6,319 bases of DNA from Clostridiales bacterium DTU023 (lineage in GTDB: Bacteria > Bacillota > Clostridia > Saccharofermentanales > DTU023), in NCBI GenBank assembly GCA_001512945.1, contig LFTF01000078.1:1-6319 (forward strand). The letters are read 5' to 3'. Shown here piece after piece: positions 1 to 5,735 of the stretch. The notes under the pieces were generated by a model that ran no database searches, was not told the origin of the DNA, and saw only the letters and a list, made by a program, of their open reading frames with translations. The position numbers and the translations under genes are program-made. Position 1 is the first letter of the stretch. Every line of letters starts with the position of its first letter.

Positions 1-1
1 A

Positions 2-244
2 TTGGCACGCGCTGCTTTTGCCGATGAGTACAGCGGCCATGAGATCCAAACATGGTTCAAGACTTTTATCAGGCGTTTTTTCCATAATCAGTTTAAACGC
101 ACGGCTTCCCCTGAAGGCGTGGCCGTTTTCCCCCGAAGACTCTTGCCCGAAAACGCATGGCAGATGCCGGGAGATGCCCGCCCGGACCTGTGGCTCGCAG
201 AGCTTGAGGTGCATATTGCGGGCAGGCAGGAATCCAGCCTGTGA
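2..244 (+). CDS. nadE: Glutamine-dependent NAD+ synthetase, C-terminal fragment
   Basis: This is the last 80 codons of a gene that enters from the left edge; its true start is outside the window. NAD+ synthetase makes NAD+ from deamido-NAD+, ATP and glutamine-derived ammonia in the cytosol. What is visible matches the C-terminal end of the long, glutaminase-containing bacterial enzymes: an LARAAF opening, the SGHEIQTWFKTF helix, RRFFHNQFKR (family usual RRFFSQQFKR), then a Pro/Gly stretch and WQMPGDA (family usual WRMPSDA) before a WLAELE ending. The loop between FKR and WQMPGDA is divergent from the usual sequence. The TGA stop at 242-244 lies inside the GTG start of the next gene, so the two are probably translationally coupled. 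The glutaminase domain and the ATP-binding SGGxDS motif would lie upstream and cannot be checked here. Confidence 0.82.
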   Translation: MARAAFADEYSGHEIQTWFKTFIRRFFHNQFKRTASPEGVAVFPRRLLPENAWQMPGDARPDLWLAELEVHIAGRQESSL

Positions 245-1386
245 TCTACCTCGATCAGAGCAGCACATCATATCCCAAAGCCCCTGGCGTCGGCGATGCC
301 ATGCGTGATTTTCTCGAATATCAGGGCGTCAATATAGGGCGCGGTAATTACCGTGAAGCATACAGCGTTGAATTAAATGTATTAGATACACGTGAACGTC
401 TGGCGCGCCTATTCGGATACAGTGATCCACGATCAGTTATCTTTACGCCCGGCGTGACCTTCTCGCTCAACGCTTTTTTTAATGGTTATCTTGATCGTGG
501 CGACCATGTCGTTGTGAGCGGCATGGAGCATAACGCAGTCATGCGACCGTTGACCAGAATGGCGAACACTCACGGCATTCGCTACACAGTTGCAAAAGCT
601 AACCGGCAGGGACAAGTCTGCGTCGACGCTTTTGAAGAGGCGATTGAACCTGCAACCAGGGCAATCGTCACGCTCCACGCCTCCAATGTGTGCGGCACGA
701 TCCTGCCCGTCGAGGCAATCGGACAACTGTGCCGCGAGAAAGAGCTCGTTTTTGCGCTTGACACGGCTCAAACGGCAGGCTCTGTGGCGCTTGATATGGA
801 GATGATGAATATAGATTTCCTCGCATTTACCGGCCACAAAACACTTGGCGGCCCGCAAGGAATCGGCGGGTTTATCGTCAAAAAAGAGCTCGCAGAAAAG
901 ATCGAACCCTTCGTGACGGGGGGCACGGGAAGCCGTTCTGACAGCTTTGATCAACCCTCATTTTTGCCGGACAAGTTTGAGAGCGGTACGCTTAATCTGC
1001 CCGGTATCCTGGGACTTCGCGCTGCGCTGATCTATCTCGAAACGCAAGATATGGAAACACTCAACTCCCACAAAATGGCGCTGACCAAACAGTTTTTGGA
1101 TGGCGTCCGTGAAATTCCTGGGGTTGAGCCGGTCGGCTTGTCTGGCGTCGCAGGAAGAACGGCCGTCGCATCCTTAAACTTCTCCGATCGTGACAACGCC
1201 GACATTGCCTACCAGCTGGAAAAGCGGTGGACTATATTGACACGTGTCGGACTGCATTGCGCGCCGGTAGCTCACCAAAGTCTGGGAACGTTTCCGCAGG
1301 GAACAGTCCGTTTCTCAATCGGCGCGACCAATACGGCTCAAGAAATCGATACGGCAATCGAAGCGCTGCGTCAGCTTATGTGCTAG
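241..1386 (+). CDS. Cysteine desulfurase family protein (class V aminotransferase, PLP-dependent)
   Basis: This 381-residue protein has the family's expected length and belongs to the NifS/SufS-like fold. Such enzymes take sulfur from L-cysteine as a persulfide, leaving alanine, for Fe-S clusters or other thiocofactors. Visible landmarks are YLDQSSTS near the N-terminus (usually LDNAAT), the cofactor-stacking His97 in MEHN, Asp174 and Gln177 in LDTAQ, the Schiff-base Lys200 in FTGHK, GGTGS around 227-231, ESGTLN around 247-252, the candidate persulfide Cys340 in GLHCAP, and Arg357 in TVRFSIG for the substrate carboxylate. The pattern, including GLHCAPVAH and LGTFPQGTVRFS, fits the TIGR01977-type 'cysteine desulfurase family protein' group rather than classical IscS. 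The GTG start is chosen because the next ATG (301) would remove the LDQSST strand; CAGGAA about 8 bases upstream is a modest ribosome site. It overlaps nadE by 4 bases. The physiological sulfur acceptor is unknown. Confidence 0.88.
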   Translation: MIYLDQSSTSYPKAPGVGDAMRDFLEYQGVNIGRGNYREAYSVELNVLDTRERLARLFGYSDPRSVIFTPGVTFSLNAFFNGYLDRGDHVVVSGMEHNAVMRPLTRMANTHGIRYTVAKANRQGQVCVDAFEEAIEPATRAIVTLHASNVCGTILPVEAIGQLCREKELVFALDTAQTAGSVALDMEMMNIDFLAFTGHKTLGGPQGIGGFIVKKELAEKIEPFVTGGTGSRSDSFDQPSFLPDKFESGTLNLPGILGLRAALIYLETQDMETLNSHKMALTKQFLDGVREIPGVEPVGLSGVAGRTAVASLNFSDRDNADIAYQLEKRWTILTRVGLHCAPVAHQSLGTFPQGTVRFSIGATNTAQEIDTAIEALRQLMC

Positions 1387-1400
1387 ATAATCATGGTGAT

Positions 1401-1418
1401 TGTCACAATACTGTCACA
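1401..1418. repeat. Short direct repeat TGTCACA x2
   Basis: TGTCACA occurs at 1401-1407 and 1412-1418, an 11-base period that would place both copies on the same helical face. The first copy also sits in a small inverted repeat, GTGA-TTG-TCAC (1396-1406). It lies just after the desulfurase stop codon. This could be a binding site for an unknown regulator or chance; nothing else in the window supports a role. Confidence 0.2.
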
Positions 1419-1438
1419 TTTCAAATATTCTTTTTGAG

Positions 1439-1447
1439 TTATTAACA
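1439..1447 (+). promoter_or_regulatory. Degenerate DnaA box-like site TTATTAACA
   Basis: This site differs at two positions from the consensus TTATCCACA. It is counted only because the longer word GTTATTAACA returns at 1587 and, with one change, at 1471, all on the same strand within 160 bases upstream of dnaA. In an AT-rich spacer a two-mismatch site could be chance. Confidence 0.3.
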
Positions 1448-1471
1448 TTCAGCTTTTGAATAATTAACAAG

Positions 1472-1480
1472 TTATCAACA
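1472..1480 (+). promoter_or_regulatory. Candidate DnaA box TTATCAACA
   Basis: This site has one mismatch to TTATCCACA. The same nonamer occurs twice more, inverted, in the dnaA-dnaN spacer (3160 and 3214), which strengthens the case that this organism's DnaA accepts it. It is preceded by TTAACAAG, giving TTAACAAGTTATCAACA at 1464-1480; a closely similar arrangement is repeated near 1579-1596. Confidence 0.5.
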
Positions 1481-1587
1481 GTGAGTAAGCAAATAAGGGA
1501 CGCTTACCCCGTGTAAAAATGAATTTTATTTATCACTAAACCGATGAATGAGGGTTGTTATTCAAACTATTAATTTCATTAACAAAG

Positions 1588-1596
1588 TTATTAACA
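1588..1596 (+). promoter_or_regulatory. Degenerate DnaA box-like site TTATTAACA
   Basis: This site has two mismatches to TTATCCACA. It sits in TTAACAAAGTTATTAACA (1579-1596), which repeats the layout at 1464-1480 with one inserted base, and GTTATTAACA followed by ATTC or TTC echoes 1438-1450. The recurrence, rather than the match itself, is the reason for listing it. Confidence 0.3.
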
Positions 1597-1648
1597 ATTC
1601 ACACAATGCAAATCACAAATTGTTGGTATTCGAAAGAAGAATAAAGTT

Positions 1649-1678
1649 CAAAAAGGCCTGTAAGATCAAGCCTTTTTG
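1649..1678 (+). terminator. Terminator-like hairpin in the dnaA leader
   Basis: The arms CAAAAAGGC (1649-1657) and GCCTTTTTG (1670-1678) form a perfect 9-base stem around a 12-base loop. The T-run is inside the right arm and is followed by GCC and then TTTTC, so it is an imperfect rho-independent terminator; the A-run in the left arm also makes it usable from the other strand. It could end readthrough from the nadE-desulfurase unit, 263 bases after the desulfurase stop, or act as a structure in a dnaA leader transcript. The sequence alone does not decide between these. Confidence 0.5.
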
Positions 1679-1754
1679 CCTTTTCTGAACTCCTTTTATC
1701 TGGTAGCATGTTCAATACGATCATTCCATCACATAAGAGAGAGATTGTAATAAC

Positions 1755-1761
1755 GAAGGGG
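1755..1761 (+). promoter_or_regulatory. Purine-rich ribosome site unusually far from the dnaA start
   Basis: GAAGGGG is the only strong Shine-Dalgarno-like word before dnaA but ends 16 bases before the ATG at 1778, well beyond the usual 5-10. A weak AAGAG at 1769-1773 lies 4 bases from the ATG. An in-frame TAA at 1751-1753, with no start codon between it and 1778, excludes an earlier start, so ATG 1778 stands despite the poor spacing. Confidence 0.4.
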
Positions 1762-1777
1762 ACATTACAAGAGCACT

Positions 1778-3139
1778 ATGGCCAAAAGAACCGCTGATTC
1801 AATCTGGAATTCGGTCTGTCAACAGACCTTGAGCAGACAAGTCAACCCACTGACTTATAACACTTGGTTTGTCAACGCCAAGCCTTACATTCAAGGTGAA
1901 CGGGCGTTTGGTCTCGCGGTGCCTAATGAGTTTGCTCTTGAGTATATCGAGCAGCACCGTGATTTGATCGAGCAAGCTTTGAAAGATTCAACGCGTGTCC
2001 TCTATTCGCTGGAAGTGGTCGTCCGTGAGGACGGTACCATTCCTGACAAAGAAGAAATTGAGCAGCGCGTAATAGCGGGGTTATATAACGGTAACGGATA
2101 CGGTAACGGTTCGTTTCAGGTCGGGCACCTCAATCCCAGTTATTCTTTTTCAACATTTATCGTTGGTTCGGGCAACAATTTCGCGCATGCGGCTTCTGTT
2201 GCAGTCGCCTCCATGGAGAGCCCGACAAACTACAACCCGTTGTTTCTTTACGGCGGTTCAGGTCTCGGCAAAACTCACTTGATGCACGCGATCGGTAATC
2301 AGGTGAGACGTGATTTCCCGAACAAGCGTGTTGTGTATGTGCAGTCGGAACAGTTTGTCAATGAATTTATTACTTGTATTCAAAAAAATGATTATGAGTC
2401 GTTTCGCAACCATTATCGCCTCGCCGATATGCTCCTGATCGATGACATTCAGTTCATCGAAACAAAAGAGCGGATGCAGATGGAATTCTTTTACACGTTT
2501 AACGCGCTGTACGAGTCAGGTAAAAATATTGTTCTCACGTGCGACAAACCTCCCCAAAGCCTTGCCTCACTGACAGATCGTCTCCGCACACGCTTTATCA
2601 GCGGTCTGACGATTGATATTACGCCACCTGATTATGAAACGCGCATCGCCATCTTGAAAAACTTATGCAGCACACATGGGTTTGCCATCGCGCCAGATAT
2701 TATCGAGTACATCGCGAACAATATTACGTCGAACGTCCGTGAGATCGAGGGCGCTTTCAAAACGGTCAGCGCTTTGCAGATGATGGAATCAACCGTCACG
2801 TTAGATACGGCGAGACAGGCATTGCAAAGCGTGATTCAACCGGGCGCTGTCAAGGCACTCGATTTCCCTTTGATTATGGAAATTGTTTCGCATTACTACA
2901 ACATCTCGGTTGACGATCTCAAATCGCGCCAGCGAAGCCAGGAGATTGTAGAACCGCGCCAGATCGCTATGTATTTATGCAGAAAGAAACTCAACAAGAC
3001 GTTCAAGGAAATTGGAAATGCCTTCGGAGGTAAGAATCACGCCACCGTTCTGCACGCTTGTGCTAAAATTACGGAGGAGATGACAACAGATCCAACCCTA
3101 TCTGAGGCCGTTAACAGCTTGGAAATGCGTTTGCAGTAA
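1778..3139 (+). CDS. dnaA: Chromosomal replication initiator protein DnaA
   Basis: DnaA binds DnaA boxes at oriC, oligomerises with ATP, melts the origin and recruits the helicase. At 453 residues it has the normal length. Domain I (about 1-80) shows the typical SIW and TYNTWF region. Domain II (about 85-117) is a short, Gly/Asn-rich linker. Domain III is the AAA+ module: Walker A GGSGLGKTH (159-167, Lys165), Walker B LLIDDIQF (219-226, Asp222/Asp223), sensor 1 IVLTCDKPP (251-259), the RLRTRF motif (268-273) and sensor 2 NVREIEG (319-325, Arg321). Domain IV is the helix-turn-helix, with PRQIAMYLCRK at 393-403 and recognition loop GGKNHATVLHA at 417-427. In that loop the usual Asp-His-Thr is Asn-His-Ala (420-422), a possible specificity change. 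The start is fixed by an upstream in-frame stop at 1751. It is flanked by box-bearing spacers on both sides. Confidence 0.98.
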   Translation: MAKRTADSIWNSVCQQTLSRQVNPLTYNTWFVNAKPYIQGERAFGLAVPNEFALEYIEQHRDLIEQALKDSTRVLYSLEVVVREDGTIPDKEEIEQRVIAGLYNGNGYGNGSFQVGHLNPSYSFSTFIVGSGNNFAHAASVAVASMESPTNYNPLFLYGGSGLGKTHLMHAIGNQVRRDFPNKRVVYVQSEQFVNEFITCIQKNDYESFRNHYRLADMLLIDDIQFIETKERMQMEFFYTFNALYESGKNIVLTCDKPPQSLASLTDRLRTRFISGLTIDITPPDYETRIAILKNLCSTHGFAIAPDIIEYIANNITSNVREIEGAFKTVSALQMMESTVTLDTARQALQSVIQPGAVKALDFPLIMEIVSHYYNISVDDLKSRQRSQEIVEPRQIAMYLCRKKLNKTFKEIGNAFGGKNHATVLHACAKITEEMTTDPTLSEAVNSLEMRLQ

Positions 3140-3159
3140 TGAACAAGGTTATGCTCATT

Positions 3160-3168
3160 TGTTGATAA
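3160..3168 (-). promoter_or_regulatory. DnaA box TTATCAACA (inverted)
   Basis: TGTTGATAA on the + strand reads as TTATCAACA on the other strand, one mismatch from consensus. It lies 21 bases after the dnaA stop and is identical to the sites at 3214 and 1472. Confidence 0.6.
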
Positions 3169-3174
3169 GGCACT

Positions 3175-3191
3175 GTCAACTCAGTGTTGAC
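3175..3191. repeat. Inverted repeat GTCAAC-N5-GTTGAC
   Basis: This is a perfect 6-base inverted repeat with a 5-base spacer (TCAGT), 36 bases beyond the dnaA stop and between two DnaA boxes. It has no T-run after it, so it is not a convincing intrinsic terminator for dnaA. It could be a dimeric protein site or simply part of the origin's repeat structure. Confidence 0.35.
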
Positions 3192-3195
3192 TAAA

Positions 3196-3204
3196 TGTGA
3201 ATAA
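3196..3204 (-). promoter_or_regulatory. DnaA box TTATTCACA (inverted)
   Basis: TGTGAATAA on the + strand reads TTATTCACA on the other strand and fits the relaxed consensus TTATNCACA exactly. It is in the same orientation as its neighbours at 3160 and 3214, 9 bases before the latter. Confidence 0.65.
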
Positions 3205-3213
3205 CAAAACGGA

Positions 3214-3222
3214 TGTTGATAA
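3214..3222 (-). promoter_or_regulatory. DnaA box TTATCAACA (inverted)
   Basis: This is the second inverted TTATCAACA of the spacer. The start-to-start distance from the 3196 site is 18 bases, close to two helical turns, and the distance from the 3160 site is 54 bases, about five turns. It is bordered by AT-rich sequence on its right. Confidence 0.6.
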
Positions 3223-3240
3223 AAGCGATTCTTAACAATT

Positions 3241-3271
3241 TTGACACACTGTACCAACGATTCTGTAACAT
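3241..3271 (+). promoter_or_regulatory. dnaN: Candidate dnaN promoter, distal
   Basis: A perfect -35 TTGACA (3241-3246) is followed at 17 bases by TGTAAC (3264-3269, 4 of 6) or at 19 bases by TAACAT (3266-3271, 4 of 6 but with the key T, A and final T). The -10 is weak either way. It lies between the inverted boxes and the perfect DnaA box, and would give a leader of over 100 bases for dnaN. Confidence 0.35.
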
Positions 3272-3305
3272 AGTTAAACGACGTCCCTGACGGGGGAACA
3301 CACAC

Positions 3306-3314
3306 TTATCCACA
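3306..3314 (+). promoter_or_regulatory. Perfect DnaA box TTATCCACA
   Basis: This is an exact match to the high-affinity consensus and the only one in the window. It faces the opposite way to the three boxes at 3160-3222. It is flanked on the left by a CACA run and a GC-rich block and lies 12 bases before a TATAAT at 3326, where bound DnaA could cover the promoter. Confidence 0.85.
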
Positions 3315-3325
3315 TGATTGACATC

Positions 3326-3331
3326 TATAAT
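3326..3331 (+). promoter_or_regulatory. dnaN: Candidate proximal dnaN -10 element TATAAT
   Basis: This is a perfect TATAAT 57 bases before the dnaN start. The position 16-18 bases upstream holds no good -35; that region overlaps the perfect DnaA box. The TTGACA at 3318-3323 is only 2 bases away and cannot be its -35. If functional, the promoter would be weak or activator-dependent and open to DnaA control. Confidence 0.35.
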
Positions 3332-3387
3332 AAGAAGAGGATGAATTATCATAAAGATACAGCAGGCAATTACAGGAGGCACTGAAA

Positions 3388-4488
3388 ATGAAACTCACAT
3401 GCTCAAGAAACCAACTCATGGAAGCAATTACCACTGTTCAGAGAGCCGTATCAACGCGGTCAACTAATCCTGTTCTAGACGGTATTTTACTTAAAGCCGA
3501 TCAGGACCTTGTTTTGACTGGTTATGACAGTGAGACGGGAATCGAGTTTCGCATGGAGGCTGACATTACCGAAATGGGGAGTATTGTTGTCCCTGCCAGG
3601 ATTATGTCAGAAGTGGTTCGAAAACTGCCTGATAATAACGTCTATCTTGAGATAAAGGATGATACAGTCCTTATTGTCGAAAGTGGAAAGAGTGTCTTTA
3701 ATATCCGTGGTTATGCAAGTGAGCAATATCCCGAGATTCACTTTGTTGAAGATGAGTCGAAAATTGTTCTCAAACAAAACACATTGCGCCAGTTGATCAA
3801 TCAAACAATCTTTGCTGTGAGTACTGACCACAGTCGACCGATTTTGATGGGAATCAATCTGATTTGCGAAAACGAAGTCATGACACTGGTAGCGCTTGAT
3901 GGTTTTCGTCTCGCGGTGCGCCACGAACCGATTCCCGGTGTCGATGTATCCGCGAATATAATTGTGCCCGCCAAAGCGATGACTGAGGTAGCGCGCATTA
4001 TGTCAGAAACAGATGATGAGGTTGTAATCTCTCCCTCTCATAACTACATAATATTCAACAAAGGCAACGTCAAGGTCGTGACAAGGTTGATTCGTGGTGA
4101 GTTCTTAAACTACAAGAGCATTATTCCCAATGACGCTGATACGAGTCTGATGATCGCGCCGGAGATTCTGCTTGCGGCCGTTTCTCGCGCGTCCATTATG
4201 ATTGAGACCGATGATCGGCGATTCCCGGTGACGCTCAGCACACCTGATTCAAATACCATGACCATTGAGTCAAAGACTGATATCGGAACAGCAAGAGAAG
4301 AGATTACTGTTGAACTCACGGGAGACAAGGTTGAGATTGATTTCAATCCGCGCTTTTTTATAGAGGCGCTGCGTCAGCTTACGGATGAGCAGATTATGAT
4401 GACATTTAGCGGGAGCCTTGGTCCCTGTTCAATAAAGCCGGAATCAGGCGATCGGTTTTTCTACATGATCCTGCCTTTGCGCCGATAA
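3388..4488 (+). CDS. dnaN: DNA polymerase III beta subunit (sliding clamp)
   Basis: The beta clamp forms a ring around DNA that tethers the replicative polymerase and serves as a landing platform for repair and regulatory proteins. At 366 residues it has the family's normal length, with three similar domains at about 1-122, 125-246 and 248-366. Family landmarks are the N-terminal MKLTCSRNQL strand, TNPVLDGILLKA (26-37), AVSTDHSRPILMGINL (143-158), the ALDGFRLAVR segment (169-178), RLIRGEFLNYKSIIP (233-247), NPRFFIEALR (320-329) and the C-terminal ILPLRR, which in the family borders the peptide-binding pocket. The start is supported by a strong AGGAGG (3374-3379) 8 bases upstream. recF follows after 8 bases with no yaaA-type gene between, so the two are probably co-transcribed. 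Confidence 0.97.
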   Translation: MKLTCSRNQLMEAITTVQRAVSTRSTNPVLDGILLKADQDLVLTGYDSETGIEFRMEADITEMGSIVVPARIMSEVVRKLPDNNVYLEIKDDTVLIVESGKSVFNIRGYASEQYPEIHFVEDESKIVLKQNTLRQLINQTIFAVSTDHSRPILMGINLICENEVMTLVALDGFRLAVRHEPIPGVDVSANIIVPAKAMTEVARIMSETDDEVVISPSHNYIIFNKGNVKVVTRLIRGEFLNYKSIIPNDADTSLMIAPEILLAAVSRASIMIETDDRRFPVTLSTPDSNTMTIESKTDIGTAREEITVELTGDKVEIDFNPRFFIEALRQLTDEQIMMTFSGSLGPCSIKPESGDRFFYMILPLRR

Positions 4489-4496
4489 AATAATCT

Positions 4497-5735
4497 ATGC
4501 GTCTTTGTTCTGTCGACCTGACGAACTTCAGAAATTACGATCGCCTCAAGCTTTCGTTTGGCGAAGGTACACACATCCTTTACGGCGATAATGCTCAGGG
4601 GAAAACAAATCTTCTGGAGGCGATTTATCTTTGTACGTGCGCGCGGTCACATCGCACAGGCCGTGATGAAGAGCTTATCAAGCACAATGAGGATTTTTAC
4701 AGAACAACGGTAGATTTTATGACCGACCAGGGCATACAGGAAACGGTGTCTGTCGAGTACAGACAGGCGTCCGGTCGATCGGGAACATCATCCAGGATTA
4801 TTCGCTATAACGGTCTTGAAATAGGGCGGCTCGCCGATATGATGGGTTTGTTTCATGCAATCTTGTTCGCGCCTGAGGATTTACAGATTGTTAAAGATGG
4901 GCCTTCGGAACGTCGACGATTTCTCAACATACTGATCGCTCGCACAGACAGAACTTATTTTAGAGACTTACAGGATTTTGGGCGTGTTCTCGGGCAGCGC
5001 AATAGTCTGTTAAAGAACCTCAAGGCAAATAATCGGCTTGTATCGCCGGACTCTTCATCGGAAGAGGCCAACGAGTTTCCTGCTATCGATCCGGTATCTC
5101 AACTCGATATCTGGGACGAAACGCTTGCCGAGGTCGCCGCGTCTCTTTTGGTTAAACGCCTTGCTCATGTGGAAAAACTCTCTGAATTCGCTTGTTTGTC
5201 GCTTCAACATCTCACATCATCACAAGAAACGCTTGACATCCAGTACAAGGGCTTTAGCGGGCTGGAGCCTGGTATGGATGTTGAATCGATTAAGATGCTC
5301 TATTTGAGGCGTCTGAAGCGCTCTCGTGAAGACGATATCGCCCGAGGCAGTACGTCTTACGGACCACACCGTGACGATATGATACTCACATTGAATGGCA
5401 CAGACGCCAGGGTGTATGCTTCCCAGGGACAGCAGCGCTCCGTCGTTCTCGCGTTAAAAATTGCCGAGTTGATGATCTTAACCGCGATTTCCGGAGAAAA
5501 ACCAATCCTTCTGCTTGACGATGTGATGTCAGAGTTAGACGTCTCACGAAGATCTCAATTGATGGAGGTTATACGCGGCCATCAGGTTTTTATCACTTGC
5601 ACAGACCCGGATCAGATATTCCTCCCGAAAATACCAGGCGAGGCAAGCTCTTTTGTGCCGGAATGGAATAGTCCTGTTCGTCTTTATTCCGTCAAAGCCG
5701 GTACTGTGAAACCCACGGGAGCGATCGAGACGTAA
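4497..5735 (+). CDS. recF: DNA replication and repair protein RecF
   Basis: RecF is an SMC/ABC-like ATPase that, with RecO and RecR, helps load RecA at single-strand gaps and stalled forks. Motifs seen are the N-terminal LTNFRNYD, Walker A GDNAQGKT (30-37, Lys36), APEDLQIVKDGPSERRRFL (125-143), RNSLLK (168-173), STSYGPHRDD (285-294), the ABC signature ASQGQQRSVVLALKIAE (308-324), Walker B ILLLDDVMSELD (337-348, Asp341/Asp342) with its D-loop, and the QVFITCTD strand (363-370). At 412 residues it is longer than the usual roughly 360-380. The extra length is a Ser/Glu-rich insert around 177-201, before LDIWDE, and a C-terminal tail after about 385. No Shine-Dalgarno is visible in the 8-base gap after dnaN, which suggests coupling to dnaN translation. 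Confidence 0.95.
   Translation: MRLCSVDLTNFRNYDRLKLSFGEGTHILYGDNAQGKTNLLEAIYLCTCARSHRTGRDEELIKHNEDFYRTTVDFMTDQGIQETVSVEYRQASGRSGTSSRIIRYNGLEIGRLADMMGLFHAILFAPEDLQIVKDGPSERRRFLNILIARTDRTYFRDLQDFGRVLGQRNSLLKNLKANNRLVSPDSSSEEANEFPAIDPVSQLDIWDETLAEVAASLLVKRLAHVEKLSEFACLSLQHLTSSQETLDIQYKGFSGLEPGMDVESIKMLYLRRLKRSREDDIARGSTSYGPHRDDMILTLNGTDARVYASQGQQRSVVLALKIAELMILTAISGEKPILLLDDVMSELDVSRRSQLMEVIRGHQVFITCTDPDQIFLPKIPGEASSFVPEWNSPVRLYSVKAGTVKPTGAIET

Larger units (their letters stand above)
1387..1777. other. AT-rich spacer upstream of dnaA, possible left part of oriC
   Basis: This 391-base gene-free stretch has no coding potential I would defend. It holds three same-strand copies of GTTATYAACA (1438, 1471, 1587), additional TTAACA words (1464, 1579), a TGTCACA direct repeat (1401-1418) and a terminator-like hairpin (1649-1678). 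The position, base composition and box-like words fit the dnaA-upstream part of a bipartite origin as known in Bacillus subtilis, but no perfect TTATCCACA occurs in it. I see no convincing -35/-10 pair for dnaA: TACGAT at 1716-1721 is the nearest to a -10 and has no partner. The dnaA promoter therefore remains unassigned. Confidence 0.5.
3140..3387. other. Candidate oriC (dnaA-dnaN spacer)
   Basis: This 248-base gene-free stretch has the best DnaA-box cluster in the window: three inverted-orientation sites (3160, 3196, 3214) followed by a perfect + strand TTATCCACA (3306). AT-rich sequence lies between, notably about 3192-3240, and a GC-rich block (about 3280-3296) lies next to the perfect box. 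In Bacillus subtilis, duplex opening occurs in the dnaA-dnaN spacer, next to boxes and a short GC-rich segment, so the layout is comparable. I do not see a clean run of DnaA-trio triplets. The far right end carries dnaN promoter candidates and its ribosome site. The call is inference from boxes and gene context, not proof of origin activity. Confidence 0.75.

Noticed and set aside
18..308. 96-codon + strand frame overlapping the nadE end and desulfurase start
   Set aside because: It is out of frame with two recognisable proteins and has no resemblance of its own.
433..954. Minus-strand open frame of 173 codons inside the cysteine desulfurase gene
   Set aside because: It lies wholly within a strongly conserved gene on the other strand, has no recognisable domain, and its composition is that of an antisense shadow.
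3175..3191. GTCAAC/GTTGAC hairpin as the dnaA terminator
   Set aside because: The stem is only 6 bases and no T-run follows; it is kept as a repeat only.
3318..3331. TTGACA followed by TATAAT read as one promoter
   Set aside because: The two hexamers are only 2 bases apart, so they cannot be a -35/-10 pair.
3111..3382. Minus-strand frames of 63-64 codons across the dnaA-dnaN spacer
   Set aside because: They coincide with the box-rich candidate origin, have no ribosome site or known motif, and one overlaps the dnaA end.
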